The notes below the pieces were generated by a model. That model ran no database searches, was not told the origin of the DNA, and worked only from the letters and a program-made list of their open reading frames with translations. A DNA stretch of 64,000 nt from an uncultured Alphaproteobacteria bacterium (GTDB lineage Bacteria > Pseudomonadota > Alphaproteobacteria > RF32 > CAG-239): the NCBI GenBank assembly GCA_910587405.1, contig CAJUKS010000006.1, positions 49,989-113,988 of the forward strand, written 5' to 3'. The number at the start of each line of letters is the position of its first letter. The stretch's first letter is position 1. The translations under genes and the position numbers were made by a program. Positions 15,755-23,379 of the stretch are shown piece after piece.

Positions 15755-16554
15755 TGTCGTATCTTTCTCCCACACTGACTTTGCTGGTTAATGCGGTTAA
15801 GAAGGCCACCTCGTCGCTGGACCGCGATTTCAGCGAAATCGAAAAACTTCAGTCTTCGGTCCGCAATTATCAGACCTTTGTCACCCGTTCGTTTGAAAAA
15901 GTTTCTCAAACCCTGCGCAACGAACTGATGCGGATTCGTCCCGATGCGGCGTTTGTCGAAAACAATCAGCCGTTGGGGCGCGGTGCCTGTTTTATGGTCA
16001 ATCCGATTGACGGTATCGGCAATTTTATTCGCGGCGTACCGTTGTTTGCAACGACGGTTGCTTACTGTGAGAACGGCGAGGTCAAAGCCGCGGTCGTTTA
16101 CAACCGTGCCAGCGACGAACTGTATTTTGCCGAAAAGGGCAACGGCGCTTATAAGGAAGGTTTCCGCAATCATGAGCGTTTGCGCGTTTCGGCTACCAAA
16201 GAACCGGCTCAGGCGCTGGTCAGTGCTCAGATCGGTTTCCAGCACGGCAGTGCCGAATATACCGCCGCTTATCGCGATTTGTTCGCCGAAACCGATAATG
16301 TTCGCGTTTTGGGGTCGGTATCGCTTGAGATGGCAAATGTTGCCGCCGGTAAATTCGACGCCTGTCTCAGTCTCGGCAATCATCTGAATGCCGTCGCCGC
16401 CGGTTTGTTGCTGGTGCGCGAAGCCGGCGGATACGTTTATAACCTGAAACGTGCCGAATTCGCACCCGAAAAAATCGAGCAGGTCATTGTTTCCGATCAG
16501 ATTGCAGCGACCAACGCTTCGTTGGAAGCTTTGGTTGTCCGTCTGGCCGGATAA
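15754..16554 (+). CDS. SuhB/inositol monophosphatase-fold protein, probable pseudoenzyme
   Basis: 266 residues with the IMPase fold clearly recognisable (VNPIDGIGNFIRGVPLFA, GSVSLEMANVAAGKFD, GLLLVREAGGYV). Key metal ligands are replaced: the family DPLDGT motif reads NPIDGI, the WD of the last motif reads LN (NHLNAVAAG), and the Asp after FVT is Ser. In active members these aspartates bind the catalytic Mg2+, so loss of three predicts no or very low phosphatase activity. SuhB also has a non-enzymatic role in ribosomal RNA antitermination in E. coli. A binding role would fit its coupling to efp, but this is inference. Confidence 0.8.
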   Translation: MSYLSPTLTLLVNAVKKATSSLDRDFSEIEKLQSSVRNYQTFVTRSFEKVSQTLRNELMRIRPDAAFVENNQPLGRGACFMVNPIDGIGNFIRGVPLFATTVAYCENGEVKAAVVYNRASDELYFAEKGNGAYKEGFRNHERLRVSATKEPAQALVSAQIGFQHGSAEYTAAYRDLFAETDNVRVLGSVSLEMANVAAGKFDACLSLGNHLNAVAAGLLLVREAGGYVYNLKRAEFAPEKIEQVIVSDQIAATNASLEALVVRLAG

Positions 16555-16577
16555 TAAAAAAACGTCTGGGAGGCACG

Positions 16578-17447
16578 ATGCGCAAATTAAGACTGTTGTT
16601 GTCGGTTTCCGGTTGCTTTTTGATGTCCGCGGCTGCCGCACAGGAAGTATATGTCGATCTTTCGGTGTTGGATCAAATTGACGGCGGTTCTTCCGTATCC
16701 CGTCAATTGCCGTTTGACGATTCTTCTTTGCAGTCGCTGCCGCGCCCGGCCGTTGCTCGTCCTCACAATAAACCTCAGCTGAAAGCGGCGCCGAAAACGG
16801 TGCCGCTGCAGCCGTCAAAACCGAAGTTTCCGCAAGCGCCGATAACGCCGCCGCCACCCAAACCGGCTGCCGTTGTCAAAGAAACGGCCGTTGATTCGTT
16901 GCCGGCACGTTTGCCCGAACCGGCGGTTGAAAAAACGGTTCCGGCTGTTTTGCCGGTTGCGGCCGCAGTGACGGAACCGGTTTTGCAAAAAGTTCCGGAA
17001 ATGGCGGTTACGGAAGAAAAGCCGGATGTTGCCGCGGTGCCTGTTCAAGAGAACAAGCAGCCTGTCGCTGCGGATCTGCTTTCGGCACCTCAGGAAAAGG
17101 CGCCCGAGGTGCTTGAGCCTTTAATTCCGGTCGGTGAACCCGAAATTGCGGCCGATACAATCGTATTTATGTCCGGCCGCTCGGATTTGTCTTCGGAAAA
17201 TTTGGAAAAACTGGCCGAACTGGCCGATGGTTTTCAAAAGCCCGGCAGCAACAAAATTATCATTTCCGCTTTCAATTATGATGACGGTGAAAACAGCTTT
17301 AAGAGCAAACGGCTGAATTTAAACCGGGCCGTGGCCGTTCGTTCCTATCTGATGACGCGCGGCTATACCAACTTCAGCATCCGGATTATTAATACCGACA
17401 ATCATTTGAGGAAAAATACCGCCGAAGTGACGGAAGAAGCCGACTGA
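16578..17447 (+). CDS. Exported OmpA-like-domain protein with proline-rich linker
   Basis: 289 residues. A signal peptide (MRKLRLLLSVSGCFLMSAAAA, cleavage before QEV) is followed by a long proline/valine/alanine-rich, low-complexity region (about 55-185, for example ITPPPPKP). The C-terminal domain (about 195-285) has an OmpA-like arrangement: IVFMSGRSDLSSENLEKL, then IIISAFNYDDG, then SKRLNLNRAVAVRSYLMTRGY. The OmpA peptidoglycan ligands are not all evident. Location is likely periplasmic, spanning toward the wall. It follows the SuhB-like gene by 23 bp with an AGGCACG leader. Polyproline content makes it a plausible EF-P client. Confidence 0.72.
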   Translation: MRKLRLLLSVSGCFLMSAAAAQEVYVDLSVLDQIDGGSSVSRQLPFDDSSLQSLPRPAVARPHNKPQLKAAPKTVPLQPSKPKFPQAPITPPPPKPAAVVKETAVDSLPARLPEPAVEKTVPAVLPVAAAVTEPVLQKVPEMAVTEEKPDVAAVPVQENKQPVAADLLSAPQEKAPEVLEPLIPVGEPEIAADTIVFMSGRSDLSSENLEKLAELADGFQKPGSNKIIISAFNYDDGENSFKSKRLNLNRAVAVRSYLMTRGYTNFSIRIINTDNHLRKNTAEVTEEAD

Positions 17448-17479
17448 TTTGAAATCGGGAAAAAAATTAAAATTAATGC

Positions 17480-17508
17480 TTGCTTTATTCCAAACTCTAA
17501 TGTATAAA
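17480..17508 (+). promoter_or_regulatory. Sigma70-type promoter of rpmE
   Basis: TTGCTT (17480-17485) and TATAAA (17503-17508) are separated by 17 bp. The predicted start is about 30 bp before the rpmE ATG. Confidence 0.6.
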
Positions 17509-17543
17509 AGCGGCAACTAGCAATTCGTTATGGAGAAAATAAG

Positions 17544-17780
17544 ATGAAAAAAGGTATTCATCCGGATTATCATGAGATTACTTATGTAATGAGTGACGGC
17601 AGCGTCGCCACCACCAGATCGACCTGGGGAAAAGCCGGAGACAAAATGACTTTGGAAATTGATCCGAAATCGCACCCGGCCTGGACCGGCGTTTATCGTC
17701 TGGTTGATACCGGCGGTCAGTTGTCCAAGTTTAAGAATAAATTTGGCGCTTTCGGTCTCAAAACTTCCGACAGCGAATAG
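17544..17780 (+). CDS. rpmE: 50S ribosomal protein L31
   Basis: 78 residues. KKGIHPDYHEITYVMSDG at the N terminus is diagnostic of L31. The CxxC zinc ligands of the C+ form are absent, so this is a zinc-independent version. L31 bridges the subunits through the central protuberance. Such forms replace zinc-binding L31 during zinc shortage in some bacteria; here it may simply be the only copy. GGAG precedes the ATG at 17544. A terminator follows. Confidence 0.95.
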   Translation: MKKGIHPDYHEITYVMSDGSVATTRSTWGKAGDKMTLEIDPKSHPAWTGVYRLVDTGGQLSKFKNKFGAFGLKTSDSE

Positions 17781-17815
17781 TATTTTTTAATACTATCTTA
17801 AATTTTTTCAATTAA

Positions 17816-17846
17816 CCTGCATTCTATCAACGAATGTGGGTTTTTT
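17816..17846 (+). terminator. Terminator after rpmE
   Basis: CCTGCATTC pairs with GAATGTGGG (two wobble pairs) over a 7-base loop and is followed by six T. Confidence 0.75.
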
Positions 17847-17891
17847 GCTCACAAAATCTGTGCGCTGAAAACAAAAAGAAAGGACAAAACA

Positions 17892-18776
17892 ATGACAGCT
17901 CCGTTAATGCCTAAGGCAACCGCCGTCTGGCTGGTTGAAAATACAACTTTAACATTTAAACAAATCGGCGATTTTTGCGAACTGCATGAATTGGAAGTAC
18001 AGGCGATTGCCGACGGTGACGTCGCGTTTAATATTGTCGGTCTCAACCCGGTAACCGCCGGCCAGTTGACCGCAGAGGAAATTGCCCGTTGCGAAAAAGA
18101 CGCGGCGGCTTCGTTAACGGCAGTTGAACCGGAACGAAACGTCAAAGTACAAAACAGCAAAAACAAAAAAGTGCTGTCACCGTCCCAGCGCAGCGACAAG
18201 CCGGCTGCCATTTTGTGGATTCTCCGCAATTGTCCCGAAATTATCGATTCTCAGATTTGTAAGCTGATCGGAACTACCAAGCCGACTATTGCCGCCCTGC
18301 GTGACGGAACGCATCGCGATATGGCTAATCTGCGCCCCAAAAATCCGGTAGCGATCGGCCTGTGCAAAGAGAAAGATCTGGACGAGGCGATTGCGGTTTC
18401 GAAAAAGTGGAACGAGCAGAAAAACCAGCCGAAGAAAAAAACAGTCAAAAAGAAAAAGACGGCCGCTAAAAAAGTGACGAAATCGGCTGAAAAAGTTGCG
18501 GCGGAAAAAGCTGCCGCCAAAAAGAAAGCTGCTTTGAAAAAGGCGGCCGAAAAGGAAAAAGCGGCAGCCAAAAAAGCAGCGGAAAAGAAAAAAGCGGCCG
18601 AAAAGAAAGCCGCTGCCAAAAAGAAGGCGGCCGAGAAAAAAGCAGCCGAAAAGAAAAAGGCTGCCGAAAAGAAAAAAGCGGCAACCAAGGCCAAAAAAAC
18701 AACGCTGAAAAAGAAAACTGCCGCCAAAAAAACAACCGGAGCCAAAAAGGCGAAACCGGCAGTGGTCGAAGCCTGA
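17892..18776 (+). CDS. trcR: TrcR/DUF1013 family regulator with histone-H1-like Lys/Ala tail
   Basis: 294 residues. The first about 185 match the alphaproteobacterial DUF1013 family, now called the cell-cycle transcriptional regulator TrcR: PKATAVWLVENTTLTFKQIG, SQRSDKPAAILWILRNCPE and ICKLIGTTKPTIAALRDGTH, the last resembling a helix-turn-helix. Residues about 188-294 are a low-complexity tail built from KKAAEKK-type units, like bacterial histone H1-like proteins or AlgP, and expected to bind DNA or RNA nonspecifically. Typical family members end shortly after the globular part, so the tail is an added feature. The strongly repetitive DNA of the tail may vary in length. AAAGGAC precedes the ATG. 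Confidence 0.85.
   Translation: MTAPLMPKATAVWLVENTTLTFKQIGDFCELHELEVQAIADGDVAFNIVGLNPVTAGQLTAEEIARCEKDAAASLTAVEPERNVKVQNSKNKKVLSPSQRSDKPAAILWILRNCPEIIDSQICKLIGTTKPTIAALRDGTHRDMANLRPKNPVAIGLCKEKDLDEAIAVSKKWNEQKNQPKKKTVKKKKTAAKKVTKSAEKVAAEKAAAKKKAALKKAAEKEKAAAKKAAEKKKAAEKKAAAKKKAAEKKAAEKKKAAEKKKAATKAKKTTLKKKTAAKKTTGAKKAKPAVVEA
18424..18760 (+). repeat. Low-complexity Lys/Ala/Glu coding repeats
   Basis: Imperfect short repeats of the type gccgaaaagaaa/gctgccaaaaag encode the basic tail of the TrcR-family protein. Such tracts are prone to unequal recombination or slippage, so copy number may differ among strains. Confidence 0.75.
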
Positions 18777-18778
18777 TA

Positions 18779-18805
18779 AAAACCCCGGATCCTCCGGGGT
18801 TTTTT
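18779..18805 (+). terminator. Terminator after trcR
   Basis: CCCCGGA pairs with TCCGGGG over a TCC loop, followed by TTTTTT; A residues on the left side could extend the stem. Confidence 0.9.
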
Positions 18806-18862
18806 ATTCTTTATGTCTTGACGCCCTGTCATCGGCAGCGGCGGTTTTAAGACAAAAAAATC

Positions 18863-18891
18863 TTGAAATCGCCCGGGGATGCTTATATACT
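18863..18891 (+). promoter_or_regulatory. Sigma70-type promoter of gltX
   Basis: TTGAAA (18863-18868) and TATACT (18886-18891) with a 17-bp spacer, 35 bp before the gltX ATG. Confidence 0.6.
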
Positions 18892-18925
18892 CAACAACTG
18901 TTCAAAATTAGCGGGGAAAACTCAA

Positions 18926-20248
18926 ATGTCAAAAATAAAAGTCAGATTTGCGCCGTCGCCGACCGGATATATGCATATCGGCAATACCAGAACAGCTTTA
19001 TTTAACTGGTTGCTGGCTCAAAAATTGGGCGGCGAATTTATGTTGCGGATTGACGATACCGATAAGGAACGTTCCAAACCCGAATATGAAGCGGCTATCC
19101 GCGATGCCCTGAAATGGCTTGGCTTGAACTGGAAAGAAGAAGCCCGTCAATCGGCGCGTTTTGAACGTTATCGGGAAGTGACGACCAAATTGATTGAAGA
19201 TGGATTGATTTATCCCTGCTTTGAAACGCCCGAGGAATTGGAACTGATGCGCAAAAGCCTGTTAACCAAAGGCTTGCCGCCGATTTATGACCGTCGGGCC
19301 TTGTCGTTGAGCGAAGCTCAAATTGCGGCTTATCGTGCCGAAGGACGCAAGCCGCACTATCGTTTCAAGCTGACGGCCGGTGATATCGTTTGGGATGACA
19401 TGGTGCGCGGACGTTGTCACTACCGGGCGGAAAATTTGAGTGACCCGGTTGTTATCCGTGAAGACGGCAGTTATTTATATCACCTGCCGTCGGTGATTGA
19501 TGACATTGATTTCTCAATCACCCACATTGTTCGCGGTGAAGATCATGTCACCAACACGGCTTCCCAAATCAGAATGTTTGAAGCGGTCGGCGGTGCGGTG
19601 CCGGTTTTTGCCCATCTGCCGCTTTTGACCGGAAAAGAAGGAAAGCTTTCCAAGCGTTTGGGCTCCATCGGCGTTGCCGACTTGCGCGCGGAAGGGATAG
19701 AAGCGATGGCTATTTGTTCGTATCTGGCCAAATTGGGGACTTCGGAGGCGATAGAACCCTATGCCGATCTTCGGGCTTTGGCCGAAAGTTTGGATTTTGA
19801 TAAGTTGGGGCGTGCTCAGCCGAAGTTTTGCGAGCAGGATCTGCAGCATTTTAATACCCGGCTGGTGCGCGGTTTGGATTATCAGGCGGTGCGGGACCGG
19901 GTTGAGGTCGACGAAGCTTTTTGGAATGCGGTGCGCGGGAATCTGACGGTGCTGAAAGATATTGAAGTTTGGCAGGCCATCTGTCAAAAGCCGGTTATGC
20001 CGGTTATTGAAGACAAGTCCCTGACCGACGCGGCGGCTGCATTGCTGCCCCCGGAACCGTGGGACGAAGAGACGTTTAAAAACTGGATTGAACAGATAAA
20101 ACAGCAGACCGGACGCAAGGGAAAAGATTTGTTTCATCCTTTGCGCAAGGCCATCACCGCGATGGAAAACGGTCCAGAATTGAAATTTTTACTGCCGTTG
20201 ATCGGTCGCGAAAGAGTTTATCGCCGCCTAAACGGACAAAACGCATAG
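18926..20248 (+). CDS. gltX: Glutamyl-tRNA synthetase
   Basis: 440 residues from the ATG at 18926, chosen because RFAPSPTGYMHIGNTRTAL then starts at the usual distance from the N terminus and GGGG lies upstream. An in-frame upstream start at 18863 would fall on the promoter -35 box. The HIGH motif reads HIGN and the KMSKS motif reads KLSKR, as is normal for GluRS. The GEDHVTNTASQIRMFEAVG segment is present. The length (about 440) and KLSKRLGSIGV type resemble the shorter second GltX form of Alphaproteobacteria. Whether it charges tRNA-Glu only, or also tRNA-Gln for GatCAB, cannot be told. It ends 10 bp before cysS. Confidence 0.95.
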   Translation: MSKIKVRFAPSPTGYMHIGNTRTALFNWLLAQKLGGEFMLRIDDTDKERSKPEYEAAIRDALKWLGLNWKEEARQSARFERYREVTTKLIEDGLIYPCFETPEELELMRKSLLTKGLPPIYDRRALSLSEAQIAAYRAEGRKPHYRFKLTAGDIVWDDMVRGRCHYRAENLSDPVVIREDGSYLYHLPSVIDDIDFSITHIVRGEDHVTNTASQIRMFEAVGGAVPVFAHLPLLTGKEGKLSKRLGSIGVADLRAEGIEAMAICSYLAKLGTSEAIEPYADLRALAESLDFDKLGRAQPKFCEQDLQHFNTRLVRGLDYQAVRDRVEVDEAFWNAVRGNLTVLKDIEVWQAICQKPVMPVIEDKSLTDAAAALLPPEPWDEETFKNWIEQIKQQTGRKGKDLFHPLRKAITAMENGPELKFLLPLIGRERVYRRLNGQNA

Positions 20249-20258
20249 GAGAAGACAG

Positions 20259-21644
20259 ATGCAGGAAATGTATTTACATAACACTCTAACCCGGCGCAAA
20301 GAAAAGTTTGTGCCTTTGGATGCCAAAAAGGTGCGTATGTACGTTTGCGGGCCGACGGTCTATGATCGCGCTCATCTCGGCAATGCCAAATCCGCCGTCG
20401 TTTTTGACGTTTTGAACCGGGTTTTGCGCCAGGTTTACGGCAAGCAAAATGTCGTTTACGTTTCCAACATCACCGATATTGACGACAAGATTCTCAACAA
20501 GCATCAGGAAACCGGCAAGCCGATCAGCGAAATTACCCGCGAAACCTATCAATGGTATTTGGATGACATGCATGCGCTGAATGTGGCGGATCCCGATTAT
20601 CGGCCGCGGGCAACCGAGTTTGTCGGCGAGATGATCGAACTGGTTAAACTGTTGCTGAAAAACGGTCATGCCTACGAAGCCGAGGGCCATGTTCTGTTTG
20701 CCGTCGATTCGATGAAGAACTACGGTTATTTGTCGGGCCGAAGCATGAAAGAAATGCTGGCAGGCGCCCGAATTGATGTTGCCGATTATAAGAAAAATCC
20801 GGCCGATTTTATTTTGTGGAAGCCCTCGGAAGCGGGACAACCGGGCTGGGACAGCCCGTGGGGTTTCGGACGTCCGGGCTGGCATCTGGAATGCTCGGCC
20901 ATGAGTTCGAAGTATCTCGGCAACTCGTTTGACATCCATGGCGGCGGCTCCGATCTGATCTTTCCTCATCATGAGAACGAATGCGCTCAGTCAATGTGCG
21001 CCCATCCCGACGATTGCTTCGCCCGTTACTGGGTACATGCCGGAATGCTGATGGTTGACGGCGTCAAGATGTCGAAGTCTTTGGGCAACTTCTATACCGT
21101 TAACCAGCTGATCGGAGAGTATCCGGCGGAAGCGCTGCGGCTGCTGTTTATCAGTACTCACTATCATCAGCCGTTTAATTTTACTTTTGACGGTTTGAAG
21201 CAGGCCAAAACGGTTTTGGACAAGTTTTATAATGCGTTGCTGCGGGTGGCAGGCATTGCTGCCGAAAGCGTTGCGCCCGACGAACGGGTTGTTGCGGCGC
21301 TTTGCGACGATATCAACACGCCGCTGGCAATTTCTTATCTTCACGATATCGTCAACGGTCTTAACAAGGCCGAGACGGATGCCGAAAAGCAAAAATACAA
21401 GTCCCTGTTGTTGGCTTCGGCCGGAGTTTTGGGGTTGCTTTATCAGGATCCCGAAAGCTGGTTTAAGGGCGGTGCGGCGGATTTGATCGGCGAAGATCAG
21501 ATAAACAAGCTGATTGAAGAACGTGCGTTGGCTAAAAAATCAAAAGATTATGCCAAGGCCGATGAAATCCGCAACCGGTTGAAAAATGCCGGAATTGTTC
21601 TGGAAGACACGCCCGCCGGAACCACGTGGAAAAAAGCCGACTAG
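20259..21644 (+). CDS. cysS: Cysteinyl-tRNA synthetase
   Basis: 461 residues. Class I synthetase with zinc ligands in YVCGPTVYD, HLECSAM and FPHHENE, the HIGH-like motif HLGN, and KMSKSLGNF near residue 270. Full length for the family. AGGAGAAG precedes the ATG at 20259, 10 bp after the gltX stop, so the two synthetases form an operon. Its last four bases overlap the end of a convergent small gene. Identification is unambiguous. Confidence 0.97.
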   Translation: MQEMYLHNTLTRRKEKFVPLDAKKVRMYVCGPTVYDRAHLGNAKSAVVFDVLNRVLRQVYGKQNVVYVSNITDIDDKILNKHQETGKPISEITRETYQWYLDDMHALNVADPDYRPRATEFVGEMIELVKLLLKNGHAYEAEGHVLFAVDSMKNYGYLSGRSMKEMLAGARIDVADYKKNPADFILWKPSEAGQPGWDSPWGFGRPGWHLECSAMSSKYLGNSFDIHGGGSDLIFPHHENECAQSMCAHPDDCFARYWVHAGMLMVDGVKMSKSLGNFYTVNQLIGEYPAEALRLLFISTHYHQPFNFTFDGLKQAKTVLDKFYNALLRVAGIAAESVAPDERVVAALCDDINTPLAISYLHDIVNGLNKAETDAEKQKYKSLLLASAGVLGLLYQDPESWFKGGAADLIGEDQINKLIEERALAKKSKDYAKADEIRNRLKNAGIVLEDTPAGTTWKKAD

Positions 21645-21874
21645 TTGATCAGGCGTTGAACCTGGGCTTTTTCGTTATTATGTTTTATTTGTGAAAAAAC
21701 GGTATCGGCAAAAGATTTTTTTGCCATATAGGTAATAAACAGAGGCTCTTCAAGTTGCAGCTTTCCGAGTGTTTCTTCCAGAGCCTCAAAGCTTTTGTAT
21801 ATTTTACCGATTAACATGATATCACGCTCGTCGTCCGTATCCTGCATTAACTTTTTTCTGATATCCTGTCCCAT
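21641..21874 (-). CDS. Hypothetical protein, 77 residues
   Basis: A soluble, mixed-charge, mostly helical protein (DERDIMLIGKIYKSFEALEE, MAKKSFADTVFSQIKHNN). No family is recognised. The start at 21874 is supported by a perfect AGGAGG seven bases upstream, which argues for real translation. It converges on cysS with a 4-bp overlap of the stops. No signal peptide or membrane segment is seen. Function unknown. Confidence 0.6.
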   Translation of the reverse strand: MGQDIRKKLMQDTDDERDIMLIGKIYKSFEALEETLGKLQLEEPLFITYMAKKSFADTVFSQIKHNNEKAQVQRLIN

Positions 21875-22063
21875 TTTTTGTCCTCCTTCACTTATGGAAT
21901 TGTTTTTAGGTTACAAAACGATTTTATCATAGCCGTCAAATTGCGGTAGTAGGTAAAATTCGGATCGAGTTAACCAAAAATAAGTACACGGATAAGGAGG
22001 AATAATTTGCCGCTAATCATTTGTTTTAGTAGGATTCATCTCCAAGCCGGTTCAATATGCAAA

Positions 22064-22252
22064 TCAGTTTTTGAAAAAAGGCGTATCTTTGCGGATTTGA
22101 ACCTGAAATTTTTTTTCTGCATAATTATAAGTAATATAGTGTTGCTCCGACCAGTGCTCAACCATAATATCCACGACTCGGTAATGATGCCTGCGGTCGT
22201 AGTTCGGCGCAAGGTCGGCAAGGTTATGAATCAAAATTTTTAAATCACTCAT
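22064..22252 (-). CDS. Hypothetical protein, 62 residues
   Basis: The sequence begins MSDLKILIHNLADLAPNY and contains an aromatic/His-rich centre (YDRRHHYRVVDIMVEHW). The ATG at 22252 is chosen because AAGGAGG lies eight bases upstream; an in-frame GTG at 22261 overlaps that ribosome site. No family is recognised and no membrane segment is seen. An overlapping plus-strand frame also has a strong ribosome site, so which strand is coding is not fully settled. The minus-strand protein looks more like a normal soluble protein. Confidence 0.5.
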   Translation of the reverse strand: MSDLKILIHNLADLAPNYDRRHHYRVVDIMVEHWSEQHYITYNYAEKKFQVQIRKDTPFFKN

Positions 22253-22425
22253 AGAGGCCACCTCCTTATTTAGAAATAATATGTATTGTCAATCGGCTAA
22301 AACAACCCCGCGAACTCATTGTTTTTACTAGACATTGGTTTTATCATTAATTCAATGTTGAACTATCGGCGAATTTCTTCTAACTTATGGTGATAATTTT
22401 CGAAAAAGAAAGCGGAGTAAAAACA

Positions 22426-22896
22426 ATGGAAATCAAAACCAACGCGATGAGGCTGCTGGACAAGCAGAAGGCGGTCTATCGTTCGTACCGTTATGACAGC
22501 GCGGTCGCTCTGAGCGGAATTGAAGTGGCGACCGTTCTCGGACAAAATCCGAAACAAGTGTTCAAAACTTTGGTCACCGTTGGCAAATCGCGGCAAAATT
22601 ATGTGTTTATGATCCCGGTTGCCGAAGAGTTGGATTTGAAAAAAGCCGCCGCGGCTGCCGGTGAAAAAGCGGTGGAAATGGTCAGGTCAAAAGAACTGTT
22701 GGGATTGACCGGTTACGTTCACGGCGGCTGCTCGCCGATCGGGATGAAAAAGACTTTTCCGACTTTTATCGACGAAACTGCCGCCGGATTTGCAACCGTT
22801 ATTTTCAGTGCCGGCAAAATCGGTTTTCAGATCGAGACTTCGATAGCCGAGTTGCAAAAAATCGTTCCCTTGAAAACGGCGGCGCTGACGGTTTGA
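22426..22896 (+). CDS. ybaK: YbaK/EbsC-type Cys-tRNA(Pro)/Cys-tRNA(Cys) deacylase
   Basis: 156 residues from the ATG at 22426 (GCGGAG upstream; an in-frame start at 22387 has none). The YbaK domain is intact: KTLVTVGKSRQNYVFMIPVAEELDLKKAAA, with the catalytic-type lysine, and GGCSPIGMKK near residue 105. The family hydrolyses cysteine mischarged onto tRNA-Pro by ProRS, acting in trans in the cytoplasm. No proS neighbour is present. It stands alone, with a separate promoter for the next gene. Confidence 0.92.
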   Translation: MEIKTNAMRLLDKQKAVYRSYRYDSAVALSGIEVATVLGQNPKQVFKTLVTVGKSRQNYVFMIPVAEELDLKKAAAAAGEKAVEMVRSKELLGLTGYVHGGCSPIGMKKTFPTFIDETAAGFATVIFSAGKIGFQIETSIAELQKIVPLKTAALTV

Positions 22897-22955
22897 GATT
22901 GGCCCCGGCGGTCGTACCGTTTTGGGAACGCGGGCGGAACAATCCATTAGACGGA

Positions 22956-22983
22956 TTGACAAAAAAATAATCAGTGTTATAAA
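22956..22983 (+). promoter_or_regulatory. Sigma70-type promoter of the acyl carrier protein gene
   Basis: Consensus TTGACA (22956-22961) and TATAAA (22978-22983) with a 16-bp spacer; the predicted start is near 22990, giving a leader of about 30 nt. Confidence 0.7.
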
Positions 22984-23018
22984 TAACAATCGATACACAA
23001 TTTTTAATATAACAATTT

Positions 23019-23321
23019 ATGCAAGAAAACAAAATTATTGAAAAAGCCGCGATAAGCGAGCAGGAAGCACAGCAGGTATTGGATCAGATCAAAGACATTA
23101 TTGTCGAAACGATCCATTGCGAAGAGAAGGAACTTATTCTCAGTGCCCGTTGGAAAAATGATCTCGGTGCCGATTCGTTGGACATGACTTTTATCATGAC
23201 TGCCATTGACTCCAAACTGGATATGTATGTTAATGATCAGGACGGCTGGGAAGACGATTCTTCGCTGCGTGACACTTGCTGCGGAATCGCTCGTACTCTT
23301 AAGCAAATGGGACGTTTGTAA
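23019..23321 (+). CDS. Orphan acyl carrier protein-like protein
   Basis: 100 residues. The phosphopantetheine attachment motif LGADSLDMTFIM near residue 50 carries the serine that is modified in ACPs; an ACP-like helix I (EAQQVLDQIKDIIVETI) precedes it. It differs from housekeeping AcpP: the segment after the DSL motif is DSKLDMYVNDQDGW and two adjacent cysteines occur near the end (DTCCGIAR). No fabF or fabD lies next to it, and it has its own promoter and terminator. It may serve a specialised acyl-transfer pathway encoded elsewhere. The ATG at 23019 has a weak ribosome site. Confidence 0.78.
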   Translation: MQENKIIEKAAISEQEAQQVLDQIKDIIVETIHCEEKELILSARWKNDLGADSLDMTFIMTAIDSKLDMYVNDQDGWEDDSSLRDTCCGIARTLKQMGRL

Positions 23322-23338
23322 CGCCGCTTTTTTTCAAG

Positions 23339-23378
23339 CCCCCGATACCGTTAAGGACGGAATCGGGGGTGTTTTTTT
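23339..23378. terminator. Terminator between the acyl carrier protein gene and hsp20
   Basis: CCCCCGAT pairs with ATCGGGGG, with an inner ACCGT/ACGGA-like extension, followed by a run of T on the plus strand. It may also stop the convergent hsp20 transcript, although the A-run on that side is poor. Confidence 0.85.
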
Positions 23379-23379
23379 G

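Noticed and set aside
18251..18832. Minus-strand frame rich in Phe and Ala opposite the TrcR tail
   Set aside because: It is the complement of the Lys/Ala repeats (AAA and GCC codons read as TTT and GGC-type codons), not a membrane protein.
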